A stretch of DNA of 64,000 nucleotides from Chloroflexota bacterium (lineage in GTDB: Bacteria; Chloroflexota; Anaerolineae; Anaerolineales; Villigracilaceae). The notes under the pieces are model-generated. The model saw only the letters and a list, made by a program, of their open reading frames with translations, was not told the DNA's origin and did not search any database. The stretch spans positions 930,001-994,000 of the forward strand of contig JABFGC010000001.1 of the NCBI GenBank assembly GCA_013112685.1, read 5' to 3'. Positions 18,177 to 26,651 of the stretch are shown piece after piece (the stretch's first letter is position 1; the number at the start of each line of letters is the position of its first letter). A program made the translations under genes and the position numbers.

Positions 18177-18842
18177 TTAATCCTCCGCCGCCCGCGCCAC
18201 TTCCTCCGGTTCGAAGACGACCTCCTCCTTGCCGGTCAATTTTGCGTCTATTTTCGAGGCGATGAGGCGCAGGTGACCATTGTGGGCGACGTAATCCAAA
18301 TCGTCGGCAGGGACGGCAAGCACGGGGCAGAGCGTGAAGTTTTCGATCCAGCCTTCATAGAGGTTGTTCAGGTTTTGCAGGTAGTCGGGGGAAATCTGAC
18401 GTTCGTAGTCCCGTCCGCGCTGGTTGATGCGGGTCAGGAGCGTCTCCACCGAGGCGCGCAGGTAGATGACGAGGTCGGGCGGTGGCAGGAATTGCACGGC
18501 GGTTTCATAGAGTTCGCGGTAGGTTTGGAAATCGCGGTCGGTCATATTCCCCTGCCGGTAGAGGTTGTAGGCAAAGATCTCCGCATCTTCATAGACGCTG
18601 CGATCCTGGATCACGGAATTGGGATGCTGGGCAAGGTTGAAGTGCGAACGCAGACGGTGGGTGAGGAAGAACACCTGCGAATGAAACGCCCAGGCAGACA
18701 TGTTCTGATAAAAATCCGCGAGATAGGGGTTCTGCGTGACAGGCTCATAGAACGGGTCCCAGCCCATCTTTTCGCACAGCATCTTGACGAGCGTGGACTT
18801 TCCCACGCCGATATTTCCGGCAACCGCGACAAATCGTTTCAT
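18177..18842 (-). CDS. Deoxynucleoside kinase (second copy)
   Basis: About 221 residues. The start MKRFVAVAGNIGVGKST at 18842 is supported by GAGGAG five bases upstream. P-loop GNIGVGKST, the PYLADFYQN pocket, SVIQDRSVYEDAEIF (DRS motif for catalytic Asp and sugar recognition) and lid RGRDYERQ are present. The DRS/ERQ form matches the dCK/dGK-like bacterial group. The C-terminal tail is acidic. It probably complements the kinase at 13775 in deoxynucleoside salvage. Confidence 0.87.
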   Translation of the reverse strand: MKRFVAVAGNIGVGKSTLVKMLCEKMGWDPFYEPVTQNPYLADFYQNMSAWAFHSQVFFLTHRLRSHFNLAQHPNSVIQDRSVYEDAEIFAYNLYRQGNMTDRDFQTYRELYETAVQFLPPPDLVIYLRASVETLLTRINQRGRDYERQISPDYLQNLNNLYEGWIENFTLCPVLAVPADDLDYVAHNGHLRLIASKIDAKLTGKEEVVFEPEEVARAAED

Positions 18843-18985
18843 AATCTCCTCTCCGAGGTGTTCTGTTTTGTGTCCTACCGCAGAGATTTCCACATTCTCT
18901 TGACGGCAGTCCGTGCTGCATGAATTGATTGCTTCTATCTTACCACCGGCATAAAAATCGGCGTGGAGTTTTAAGGATGGGCAAT

Positions 18986-19009
18986 AAAAAAAGCGGGCAT
19001 TGCGCCCGC
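18986..19009 (-). terminator. Rho-independent terminator of the DsbA-like gene
   Basis: GCGGGC/GCCCGC stem (18993-19009) followed on the minus strand by seven T (18986-18992), eight bases after the stop of the gene at 19017. Confidence 0.88.
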
Positions 19010-19016
19010 CCGAAGG

Positions 19017-19853
19017 TTATTGGGTCTTCGCCAGTTCGGCGTCTATGATCTGGACGAAGTATTCGATGGGGTACGCCCCGCCAAGCCGGTGACCGTTGAT
19101 GAAGAAGGTCGGTGTGCCGCCCACTGCCGGTTCGCCGGTGGAGTCGTAGGGCAGGGATGCGGCGTACTCCATGTCCTTCTGGATGAACTCAAGGTACTTG
19201 TGGCTGGTCATGCACTCTTCAAATGTTTCCACGTTCAAATCGAGGCTCGCCGCGAGTTCGTTGTAGAAACTCTGCTCGAGCACTGTGCCGGACTGGTTGT
19301 TCATGCTCTCCTGATTGTCGAACAACAGGTCGTGATACTCCCAGTAGGCATCCTGGTCTCCGGCGCAGAGCGCGGCTTCGGCGCCGGGCATGGCATTCTG
19401 GTGGAAGGACAGCGGGAAGTTGCGATAGACGAAGCGGATTTTATCGGGATAAGCCGCCATGAGCGTATCATACACCTGGACGTGCCAGCGGTAGCAATAC
19501 GGACACTGGTAGTCGCTGAATTCGACGATGGTGATGGGCGCATCCGCCGGACCGATGCTGGGGAAACCTTCGGTCTCGACGTCGTAGATGACGGGTTGGG
19601 GTGTGGAGGTGGGACGCGGCGTGACTTCGATGTAGACCGGTCCCTGGCTGGCGGCGACGCTCGCGGCGGGAGTTCGTCCCCAGACTACGTAACCGACCAG
19701 TAAACCGACCGCAAAGGCAAGCACCACCAGCACGGAATAGAAATGACTGCGTTTGAAGGTGATGAATTCCTCCGCATCCTGCGTGACGGGGAGTTCCTCT
19801 TCCTCAACCGCTTCTTCAACAACGGGGATGGACTTTCTCGTTTTCGTGGGCAT
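19017..19853 (-). CDS. Membrane-anchored DsbA-family thioredoxin-like protein
   Basis: 278 residues. An acidic cytoplasmic start is followed by a membrane anchor at about residues 38-58 and a Pro/Thr linker. The DsbA-like domain (residues ~100-278) has active site CPYC at 117-120 within VEFSDYQCPYCYRW and the cis-Pro loop GGTPTFFING. It probably catalyses disulfide exchange on the outer face of the membrane. The gene stands alone between a terminator and a divergent small membrane protein. TATAAT lies about nine bases before the ATG. Confidence 0.88.
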   Translation of the reverse strand: MPTKTRKSIPVVEEAVEEEELPVTQDAEEFITFKRSHFYSVLVVLAFAVGLLVGYVVWGRTPAASVAASQGPVYIEVTPRPTSTPQPVIYDVETEGFPSIGPADAPITIVEFSDYQCPYCYRWHVQVYDTLMAAYPDKIRFVYRNFPLSFHQNAMPGAEAALCAGDQDAYWEYHDLLFDNQESMNNQSGTVLEQSFYNELAASLDLNVETFEECMTSHKYLEFIQKDMEYAASLPYDSTGEPAVGGTPTFFINGHRLGGAYPIEYFVQIIDAELAKTQ

Positions 19854-19963
19854 AGTTTTGGAATTATAGTCCTCCCGCTATTGTTCAGATAGTGGTACTT
19901 AAGTTCCTTTCATTTTGCACCGTTTGCGAAAATAGCGCGTATATCGGCATGGAGGTTTTTCTC

Positions 19964-20188
19964 ATGACTGCTCAAAAAGGACAAATCCCCTGGTACTTGT
20001 GGCCCTTCGCCGCCATCTGGAAACTGCTGGCGGTCATCGTGGAGATGACGGGGCGCTTCGTGGCGATGGTGCTGGGCATCGTGCTGATCGTCGTCGGCGT
20101 GATCGTCAGTTTGACGATTGTGGGCGCGATCGTCGGCGTGCCGCTGGCGTTGATCGGTTTGCTGCTCTTCCTGCGCGGGATCTTCTAA
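19964..20188 (+). CDS. Small two-helix membrane protein
   Basis: 74 residues from the ATG at 19964, chosen because GGAGG lies eight bases upstream. Two hydrophobic stretches: WYLWPFAAIWKLLAVIVEM and a longer GIVLIVVGVIVSLTIVGAIVGVPLALIGLLLFL. No family motif beyond Gly-rich transmembrane helices. Function unknown. Confidence 0.6.
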   Translation: MTAQKGQIPWYLWPFAAIWKLLAVIVEMTGRFVAMVLGIVLIVVGVIVSLTIVGAIVGVPLALIGLLLFLRGIF

Positions 20189-20191
20189 CAA

Positions 20192-20209
20192 AAAGCCCGT
20201 CGGGGCTTT
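20192..20209 (+). terminator. Possible terminator hairpin
   Basis: AAAGCCC, loop GTCG, GGGCTTT directly after the stop of the small membrane protein gene. The T run is short, so it is weaker than the others. Confidence 0.6.
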
Positions 20210-20239
20210 GAGAAAATGTTTCTTACTCGCCTTGTAAGG

Positions 20240-20284
20240 GAACCGCCAAGCCGCCAAGTTTTTTTCTTGGCGGCTTGGCGGTTC
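20240..20284. repeat. Perfect 19-bp palindrome with T7 loop
   Basis: GAACCGCCAAGCCGCCAAG and its exact complement around seven T. It lies between the convergent small membrane gene and msrQ. The arms themselves are two CCGCCAAG repeats. Confidence 0.75.
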
Positions 20285-20312
20285 AAAAAGAGGACGCCCG
20301 CGTCAGGCAACG

Positions 20313-20993
20313 CTACGAGACATCCGCTTTCGGTTGTTGACTCTTTTTGGGGAACAGGAGCAGGCTGCGGGTCGGGAGGGAGGCGAGATATTTTCGGACG
20401 GCGGGAATCCTCAACGCGAGGAAAATCAAAAGGATGAGTCCGTAAATCAACGGGCGGAAGATGTCGCCGGAGAGGGAGAAGAAATCCCCTTTTTTGCTCC
20501 AGGCATAATGGAGGACCGCCAGCGGGGCGATGAGGTAGACCGTCTTGTGCAGGCGCTTCCAGTTTTTGCCGAGGCGGATTTTCCAAACGTCGAACGAGGT
20601 GACGGCGAGCGGAATCAGCATGAGGAAGGTGAGCGTGCCGACGATGATGTATGGTTTCTCGAAGACCGTACGAAAGATCAAGCTCCAGGCGAGACCATAA
20701 TCCAAATCTACAAAAATGATGACGTGGATGGTGGCGTACATGAAGGCGTACAACCCCAGCGTGCGGCGGCGTTTGAGAGGCTCCGCCCATTTGAAGAGGG
20801 TGTTGAGCGGCGTGCAAAGCAGGGACAGCATCAGCAGCGTGATGGCGTGCCGCCCGGTACGCTGTTCGAGTTCCTGGATCGGGTTGATGGAAAAGGAGCC
20901 GGTGAGCATTTCAACGGCGATCCATGCCAGCGCCGACCAGGCGTACAGGTGAACGGCAATTTGAAGAGGGGTGTAGCGGGAGAGAATTTTCAT
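20313..20993 (-). CDS. msrQ: MsrQ, heme b membrane subunit of periplasmic Met-sulfoxide reductase
   Basis: 226 residues with about six transmembrane helices of the ferric-reductase-like family. Visible landmarks are TGRHAITLLMLSLLCTPL (His in the second helix), YATIHVIIFVDLDYG and KRLHKTVYLIAPLAVLHYAWS, which supply heme-ligand His. MsrQ passes electrons from the quinone pool or respiratory chain to MsrP. It lies 47 bases downstream of msrP on the same strand, the usual pair, although the order is msrP then msrQ with a hairpin between. Confidence 0.88.
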   Translation of the reverse strand: MKILSRYTPLQIAVHLYAWSALAWIAVEMLTGSFSINPIQELEQRTGRHAITLLMLSLLCTPLNTLFKWAEPLKRRRTLGLYAFMYATIHVIIFVDLDYGLAWSLIFRTVFEKPYIIVGTLTFLMLIPLAVTSFDVWKIRLGKNWKRLHKTVYLIAPLAVLHYAWSKKGDFFSLSGDIFRPLIYGLILLIFLALRIPAVRKYLASLPTRSLLLFPKKSQQPKADVS

Positions 20994-21003
20994 GGTTCAT
21001 AAA

Positions 21004-21032
21004 ATCTCCGAAGTTTTCAAAACTTCGGAGAT
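21004..21032. repeat. 14-bp hairpin between msrP and msrQ
   Basis: ATCTCCGAAGTTTT and its complement separated by one C. No T run follows on the minus strand, so it is more likely an RNA-processing or attenuating hairpin than a full terminator. Confidence 0.55.
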
Positions 21033-21040
21033 CTTTGTTT

Positions 21041-22021
21041 TTAGTACTGCAAACTTAGATCCATACCTTCGTACAGGTACGCGACCTGTTCGCCGTAGCC
21101 GTTGAACATCAGCGTTTCGCGGCGGGTGAATTCGCCGATACGCCGCTCGGATGCCTGCGACCAGCGCGGGTGATCCACGTTGGGGTTGACGTTGGCATAA
21201 AAGCCGTATTCATTGGGCGCAACCGTGTTCCACAACGTGTTGGGACGCTGGTCGGTCAGTTCGATCTTGACGATGGACTTGATGGATTTGAAGCCGTACT
21301 TCCACGGGACGACAAGGCGGAGCGGCGCGCCGTTCTGCGGCAGGATGGTCTCGCCGTAGATGCCGGTGGCGATCAGGGTCAGGTCGTTCATGGCTTCGTC
21401 GAGGCGCAGACCTTCCTGGTAGGGCCAGGGATAGAAGGGGCTGCCCTGTCCCTTCATTTCTTCGGGGCGGTAGACCGTTTCGAAGCGCACGTATTTTGCA
21501 TCGGATGTCGGTTCGACCATGTTGAGCAGGCTCGCCAGCGGGAAGCCGTTCCATGGGATGACCATGCTCCACGCCTCGACACAACGCAAGCGGTAGATGC
21601 GTTCCTCTTGCGGGAAGAGTTTCAGAATGTCTTCGACTCCGAAGGTTTTGGGTTTGTTGACCATGCCGTAGACTTCCACCGTCCATGGGGAGGTGGTGAA
21701 GTTCTTGGAGAGAGGCGCGACCGCTTCCTTGTTGGTGCTGAATTCGTAGTAGTTGTTGTAGTTGGTGATCTCTTCGAAAGTGTTGGCGGGGTCGCCCAAC
21801 TCGTCCGTGAATGCGGGGCGGTTCACGTCGGGCGCGGGGGAATCGCCTGCGGGAGTATCCGTCATGCCGGGGGCGTCCTCTGGCGAGGACAGGCAGGCGG
21901 CGAGCGCGACGCTTCCGGCGATCACACCGGCGGCTTTAATGAAATCGCGCCGCGAGAGATACACGTCCCTGGGTGTGATCTCGGAGGAACGAACGGGAAC
22001 GGATTGGTAAGGGTGGGTCAT
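21041..22021 (-). CDS. msrP: MsrP, molybdenum-cofactor Met-sulfoxide reductase
   Basis: About 326 residues. The start at 22021 (MTHPYQS) is supported by GAGGAGAG five bases upstream. A twin-arginine signal [10 protein letters not shown] is followed by AACLSS. The sulfite-oxidase fold includes [15 protein letters not shown], whose Cys coordinates molybdenum, and [20 protein letters not shown]. MsrP reduces protein methionine sulfoxide outside the cytoplasmic membrane with electrons from MsrQ. Upstream on the same strand are the thioredoxin-like gene and the two-component pair, forming an oxidative-damage-repair cluster. Confidence 0.92.
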   Translation of the reverse strand: MTHPYQSVPVRSSEITPRDVYLSRRDFIKAAGVIAGSVALAACLSSPEDAPGMTDTPAGDSPAPDVNRPAFTDELGDPANTFEEITNYNNYYEFSTNKEAVAPLSKNFTTSPWTVEVYGMVNKPKTFGVEDILKLFPQEERIYRLRCVEAWSMVIPWNGFPLASLLNMVEPTSDAKYVRFETVYRPEEMKGQGSPFYPWPYQEGLRLDEAMNDLTLIATGIYGETILPQNGAPLRLVVPWKYGFKSIKSIVKIELTDQRPNTLWNTVAPNEYGFYANVNPNVDHPRWSQASERRIGEFTRRETLMFNGYGEQVAYLYEGMDLSLQY

Positions 22022-22035
22022 CGGGTCTCTCCTCG

Positions 22036-22596
22036 TCATGGCTTCGGGTAAGGCTCTGCCAGCAGCAACTGAATGGCGGCTTCGGTTTCCTTGTACCTGC
22101 CTTCGCCGATGTGAATATAACGGATATGTCCTTCTTTATCAATGAGGTACAACGTGGGCCAGTAGCGGTTTTCGTAGGCGCGCCAGGTTGCGCCGTCGTT
22201 ATCCTGCGCTACAGGATATTCGATGCCGTATTCCAGCACCTTCGCTTTGAGGTTGCCCAGGTCTTCCTCGTAACTGAACTCCGGGTAATGATTGCCGATG
22301 ACGACCAGACCCTGATCGCGGTATTCCTCGTCCCATTCCTTCAACGAAGGAATCACATTCTGGCAGTTAATTCAGCCGAACGTCCACATGTCAATGGCGA
22401 CCACCTTGCCGCGCAAATCGGCAAGGCGGAGGGGCGCATCCACATTCAGCCAGGTATCGTTGGTGAGTTCGGGAGCAGGTCCGAGGTCCGGCAGGGAGGC
22501 GGAGAATGCAGGCATGAGAGGCTGTGAAGATGGAAGGTCCGCGGGGGCGGCACAGGCGGTCAGGAAAAAAATCAGTCCGATAAAAACGCGCTTCAT
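22036..22596 (-). CDS. Thioredoxin/TlpA-like lipoprotein, candidate selenoprotein (UxxC)
   Basis: The start at 22596 has GAGGTGA upstream and encodes a lipoprotein signal ([18 protein letters not shown]). The reading frame runs to [10 protein letters not shown], meets TGA at 22372-22374, and continues in the same frame as [17 protein letters not shown] and on through [20 protein letters not shown] to a stop at 22036. The TGA is exactly where TlpA/DipZ relatives have the first Cys (WTFxCINC), giving U-I-N-C. A hairpin 26 bases downstream (22335-22353) resembles a bacterial SECIS element. The alternative is a nonsense error of TGC/TGT. It is adjacent to msrP and probably supplies thiol reducing power outside the membrane. 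Confidence 0.72.
22335..22353 (-). promoter_or_regulatory. SECIS-like stem-loop after in-frame UGA
   Basis: On the coding strand: ATTCCTTC, loop GTT, GAAGGAAT, a perfect 8-bp stem with G first in the loop. The apical loop starts 26 bases after the UGA, within the spacing reported for bacterial SECIS elements. It lies in the coding sequence, as bacterial SECIS elements do. Prediction only. Confidence 0.5.
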
Positions 22597-22687
22597 CGTC
22601 ACCTCAAAGATGGGGCGATTGTACGGAAACTTCCTTACGAAAGGATTACGCAAGTCTGAGAGTTTTATTAGGGGATGAAAACGGAAT

Positions 22688-22774
22688 CCGCAAGTTCTAC
22701 TTGCGAAGATCCAGAAGTAGAACTTCTGGACTCCATATTTACGGGATAACTTCTGGACTTCTTGTTTACGGGAT
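22688..22774. repeat. Hairpins plus 27-bp tandem duplication
   Basis: CGCAAGT/ACTTGCG (22688-22704) and CCAGAAG/CTTCTGG (22711-22729) hairpins are followed by two 27-base units beginning AACTTCTGGACT and ending TTTACGGGAT (22721-22747, 22748-22774). The second unit overlaps the repaired 3' end of the kinase gene. Confidence 0.65.
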
Positions 22775-23987
22775 GGAAAACGTGAAGCGGCTGCCGCGTC
22801 CCGCTTCGCTCTCGACCCCGGAGACTGCCCCCATGTGCCTGAACGATGCCGCGCGAGATGGCGAGACCCAGTCCGGCTCCCCCGGTGGCACGGGCGCGGG
22901 ATTTTTCCCCGCGATAGAAGCCCTCGAAGATGTGCGGAAGGTCTTCAGCGCGGATGCCTTCGCCCGTGTCGGAGACGGTCACTTCGACGCCGGAGTTGGT
23001 CCGCCGCGCCTCGACCCTGACCTCCCCTTGAGCGGGTGTGTGCCGAATGGCGTTGCTGATGAGGTTGTTGAGCACGCGCCCAATGCGGCGGGTATCCATG
23101 TGGACGGGGTCAACGTCCGCATCCACACTGCCCGCCAGTTTCACGCTCTGGCGCGAAGCGAGTTCCGCAAAGGATTCGAGCGTATCGGAGACGAGGTCGG
23201 CAAGCTACGAATTGGCTCGCTCCAGTTGAAAGCCGCCCGCGTTCAACTGCGCCATTTGGAAGAGGTCGTCAATCAACGCGGAAAGCGAGCGCACATCGCG
23301 CTGGGCGGTGCTCAGGTAACGCTTGATGGTGGCGGGGTCGTCCACCATGCCGTCTTCGAGCGCTTCGAGGATGGCGCGGATGGAAGCGAGCGGAGTTTGC
23401 AGGTCGTGCCCGACCCAGGTAATTAGATCGGCGCGCATTTTTTCGAGTTCGCGCTGTTTGGCGTCGGCGGCTTCGAGTTGCTCCGCCATCTGGTTGAAAG
23501 TCCGCGCAAGCGCGGCGACTTCGTCGCGCCCATGCACAGGAACGCGCGTTTTCAAATCGCCCAGCGCCAGTCTTTCCGCCGCGCTCTTCAACTGGTTGAC
23601 GCGGTCGGTGATGGTGGACGAGAGGAAATATCCCAGCGCCATTGCCATGCCGCCTGCGAACACAAGCAGGACGATTGCCAGAAGCAGGTCGTGCTGGCTG
23701 GCGAACATCATCTGCGCCGAGAACCAGACGTTGAAAAAGGTCAGCAGGCTGGAAAGGGCGTAACCGCCTAAAAGAGACCAACGCAGGGTCGGGGAGAGGG
23801 TCATCCAGCCGAGGCGGTAGGCAAGGTAGCCCGCCAGCGCCGAGACCAATGCCGTGATGCCGAGGAAGAGCGCCATCAAGCCCAGTTCGTACATCGGCGG
23901 CGCCATCATCATGTTGAAGATGGCGAGCGAGACGACGAAAATGAGCAGGATGCCCGCGATAAAACGAAGAATGGCGGATGATTTCAT
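22766..23987 (-). CDS. Sensor histidine kinase (in-frame TAG and one frameshift)
   Basis: Two-helix membrane part and HAMP (STITDRVNQLKSAAERLALGD), HisKA with GHDLQTPLAS, N box NNLISNAIRHT, G1 VSDTGEGI, G2 GGAGLGLAISRGIV. The start at 23987 overlaps the stop of the response regulator (ATGA). Two defects exist: TAG at 23205-23207 inside ERANS-LADLVSDTLESF, and one extra G in GGGGG near 22831. After removing that G the gene ends naturally in GRGSRFTFSIP. It probably senses envelope oxidative or thiol stress given its neighbours. It may be a pseudogene or carry sequence errors. Confidence 0.75.
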
Positions 23988-24676
23988 GGCTCGAATTTGT
24001 ATCCCACGCCCCATACCGTCAAAAGGCGGACCGGCGACGATGGGTCCCTTTCGATCTTCTCGCGCAGGCGGCGGACGTGCACCGTCACCGTGCCGGGATC
24101 AATGTATTCCGCGCCGCCCCACACACGCTCGAGCAATTGCTCGCGGGTGAAGACCTGTCTGGGATGCCGCGCCAGCAGGTAGAGCAGGTCGAATTCTTTT
24201 GCGGTCAATTCGATTTGCGATTCGCGCACCGTCACCGTGCGCGAGACCGGGCTGATGTGAATATCTCCAAGCGACAGGTCGCGTTCAGACTCCGCCCCGG
24301 TTTGTTCCCGTCCAGTGCGCCTGAGCACCGCCCGAACACGGCTGACCAACTCCTGCGGGCTGAACGGCTTGACCACGTAATCATCCGCGCCCATTTCCAA
24401 GCCGGCGATGCGGTCAATTTCCTCGCGCCGCGCCGTAACCATGATGATGGGCACGTTCGAGCGGTCTCTCAGCCAGCGCGTCAGGGATAGGCCGTCAATT
24501 TCGGGCAGCATCAAATCCAGGATGACGAAGTCGGGAATCTGCTTTTCCAGAATTGCCATCGCTTGTTTGCCGTCCGCGGCAACCTGCACCTGAAACCCGG
24601 CGCGTTTTAAATAGAGGCAGACCACCTCCGCCAGGCTGGGCTCGTCCTCCACTACAAGGATGCGCACATCGTTCAT
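23984..24676 (-). CDS. OmpR/PhoB-family response regulator
   Basis: About 230 residues from MNDVRILVVEDEPS at 24676. The receiver has the acidic pair ED, the phospho-acceptor Asp in VILDLMLPEIDG and Lys in VVKPFSPQEL. A winged-helix output domain follows (ELTAKEFDLLYLLARHPRQVFTREQLLERVWG, then VHVRRLREKIE). It is translationally coupled to the histidine kinase. The divergent Met-rich lipoprotein/ccdA genes and the downstream msrP group are natural candidate targets, an inference from position only. Confidence 0.9.
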   Translation of the reverse strand: MNDVRILVVEDEPSLAEVVCLYLKRAGFQVQVAADGKQAMAILEKQIPDFVILDLMLPEIDGLSLTRWLRDRSNVPIIMVTARREEIDRIAGLEMGADDYVVKPFSPQELVSRVRAVLRRTGREQTGAESERDLSLGDIHISPVSRTVTVRESQIELTAKEFDLLYLLARHPRQVFTREQLLERVWGGAEYIDPGTVTVHVRRLREKIERDPSSPVRLLTVWGVGYKFEP

Positions 24677-24815
24677 GCGGAAAATCATACTTGATTCCCG
24701 GCGGAAAGTCATTAACAAAAAATTACGCCTTCAGGAAGAGTTCAGGGTTTCGTAAGCAATGCACAGGCGTTTCGTAAGGACATTCCACTATCATGAAGCC
24801 CAAAAAAGGAGAACC

Positions 24816-25475
24816 ATGAAAACAAGAATCTTATTTTTCAACTTCGCCCTGATCCTGGCTTTGCTCGTCACAGCTTGCGGCGGGGCAACCGAAGAGGCGA
24901 TGATGGATAAGCCCGCAACAGAAGAATCCATGATGGACAAGGGTACCGAAGAGGCGATGATGGATAAGCCCGCGACCGAAGAAGCCATGATGGACAAGCC
25001 TACTGAAGAAGCCATGATGGAAAGCCCTGCCTGGTTCAGCGCCGCGCTGACCGATGTCCGCACTGGGCAAACCTTCACGGTTAAGGATTTCGAGGGCAAG
25101 GTGATTTTGGTGGAGGCAATGGCGGTCTGGTGCTCGAAATGCCTGAGCCAGCAGAAGCAGGTCAAGGAATTGCGCGGTCTGCTCGGCGGGCGCGACGACC
25201 TTATCGTCATCGGCTTGGATATTGACCCGAACGAAGACGCCTCCCAACTTAAGGATTTTGCGGAGACTCAAGGCTTCGACTGGTTGTACGCCGTCTCACC
25301 GGCGGAGGTGTCGAGCGAACTCTCGTCGCTGTATGGAAACCAGTTCATCAACCCGCCCTCCACACCCATGCTGGTCGTTGACCGTCACGGCAAGGTTCAT
25401 CCGCTGCCCTTCGGCATCAAGAGCGCGGAGGAACTCCTGGAATTCATCCAGCCGTTTCTCGACGAAACCATGTAA
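24816..25475 (+). CDS. Thioredoxin-like lipoprotein with Met-Met repeat linker
   Basis: 219 residues; AGGAG precedes the ATG at 24816. Lipoprotein signal LLVTACGG, then five tandem TEE(A/S)MMDK units (about residues 24-70) carrying ten Met, then a thioredoxin-fold domain with WCSKC in MAVWCSKCLSQQKQV and cis-Pro segment PPSTPMLVVDRHGKV. It probably works on the outer face of the membrane with the CcdA-like protein encoded 100 bases downstream. The Met-rich tract may act as an oxidant sink repaired by the neighbouring MsrPQ, as proposed for Met-rich periplasmic peptides elsewhere (inference). Confidence 0.82.
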   Translation: MKTRILFFNFALILALLVTACGGATEEAMMDKPATEESMMDKGTEEAMMDKPATEEAMMDKPTEEAMMESPAWFSAALTDVRTGQTFTVKDFEGKVILVEAMAVWCSKCLSQQKQVKELRGLLGGRDDLIVIGLDIDPNEDASQLKDFAETQGFDWLYAVSPAEVSSELSSLYGNQFINPPSTPMLVVDRHGKVHPLPFGIKSAEELLEFIQPFLDETM

Positions 25476-25506
25476 ATTTTTCGGTAGTGGTAAAGGAGGA
25501 AATGAA

Positions 25507-25533
25507 GTAGAGCGAGATAGTATCTCGCTCTAC
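25507..25533. repeat. Perfect 13-bp palindrome
   Basis: GTAGAGCGAGATA, one G, exact complement, between the thioredoxin lipoprotein gene and ccdA. Possible attenuating hairpin or dispersed repeat. Confidence 0.65.
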
Positions 25534-25574
25534 TCAGCGCATCACTTCAACTGACCCGAGGAGAATAAAAACTT

Positions 25575-26246
25575 ATGGAAACCATCCTCACCTCCCTTTC
25601 ACTCGGCTTGCTCGCCACCACCAGCCCATGCGTCCTGCCGTTGTATCCCGGCTTTCTCGCCTACCTCAGCGGTGGAGGGGCAAACCTGCAAAACTCGCGC
25701 ATCCGCTGCCTGCTCGGTTTCTTCGTGCTGGCGGGCGTATTGACGATGATGCTCGCGCTGGGCGCTGTCATCGCGCTTTTATCCATATCTATTGGGCGGG
25801 CGCTGGCGCTGGTCATCCCCATCGCCGACCTCATCATCATTCTGTTCGGCGTGTTATTGCTGTTGAACATCAACCCCTTCAAGAAACTTCCCCAAATCCA
25901 AACGCCGTTGTTCTCGCATCCGTTTGCGAACGCGTTCCTTTACGGCTTGCTATATGGACCCATCGCACTGCCATGTTCGGGTCCGCTGGTGGTGAGCATC
26001 TTCGCGCTTTCGCTCACCGTCGCCGACGCGCTCGGGAAGTTGAACGTCTTCCTCTGGTTCGGTTTGGGGTTCGGCATCCCGCTCCTGGTGTTATCCTTCC
26101 TCTCCGGCGCCGCCCAACGCTGGATCACACGCCAATTCGCAGTGCGGGCGCGTTTGATCAACCTCGTCAGCGGTCTGCTTTTGCTGGGCGTCGGGGCTTA
26201 CGATCTCTCCGTCAACTGGAGTTTGATTGTCTCGTATCTTGCGTGA
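25575..26246 (+). CDS. ccdA: CcdA-like thiol/disulfide transporter
   Basis: 223 residues, about six transmembrane helices in two halves. TSPCVLPLYPGFLAYLSG and PIALPCSGPLVVSIFALSL each contain the paired Cys-Pro motif of CcdA/DsbD-beta proteins, which carry electrons from cytoplasmic thioredoxin across the membrane. The ATG at 25575 has GAGGAG twelve bases upstream, rather distant. It follows the thioredoxin lipoprotein on the same strand, the likely electron acceptor; it may also feed the UxxC protein at 22036. Confidence 0.88.
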   Translation: METILTSLSLGLLATTSPCVLPLYPGFLAYLSGGGANLQNSRIRCLLGFFVLAGVLTMMLALGAVIALLSISIGRALALVIPIADLIIILFGVLLLLNINPFKKLPQIQTPLFSHPFANAFLYGLLYGPIALPCSGPLVVSIFALSLTVADALGKLNVFLWFGLGFGIPLLVLSFLSGAAQRWITRQFAVRARLINLVSGLLLLGVGAYDLSVNWSLIVSYLA

Positions 26247-26258
26247 TTGGGAGCCTTG

Positions 26259-26627
26259 TCAAAACGAATCCACTGCGGCTTGCAGGGTTTCGTAATTCTG
26301 GATGCTCTGTAAAAATCCCGTGATGCCCAGCACGTGATAGACCTGCGGCGGCGCGTTGCATAACTTCACGTGCGCCACCTTGTAGGCTTCCTCCTGCGGC
26401 GTGAAGATCTTGTAGATCTTTTGCAGCGTACGCATCCCGGCGCTGGTCAACGTATCCACCTCGTCGAGGTTGATCACCAGGTAACGCGCGCCTTCATCGT
26501 ACGCGTTCCTGGCTTCGGCGAGCAGGGCTTCTTCGCTTTGGGCGTCCAGCCAGCCGCGCACGTGCAGGACGGTAACCGGCACATTTCCCTGCATTTGTTC
26601 CTTCGTAACGTTAAAAGTCCTGTTCAT
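26259..26627 (-). CDS. STAS-domain protein (anti-sigma-factor-antagonist-like)
   Basis: 122 residues. VTVLHVRGWLDAQSEEALLAEARNAYDEGARYLVINLDEVDTLTSAGMRTLQKIYKIF matches the STAS fold; the T-S-A-G segment holds the Ser/Thr usually phosphorylated by an anti-sigma kinase. It continues to LGITGFLQSIQNYETLQAAVDSF. GGAGGTGA precedes the ATG. A close paralogue lies at 27355 with an S51-like peptidase gene between them. No RsbW-type kinase gene is nearby. Confidence 0.8.
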   Translation of the reverse strand: MNRTFNVTKEQMQGNVPVTVLHVRGWLDAQSEEALLAEARNAYDEGARYLVINLDEVDTLTSAGMRTLQKIYKIFTPQEEAYKVAHVKLCNAPPQVYHVLGITGFLQSIQNYETLQAAVDSF

Positions 26628-26651
26628 GGGTTCACCTCCGGGTTGGACGAA

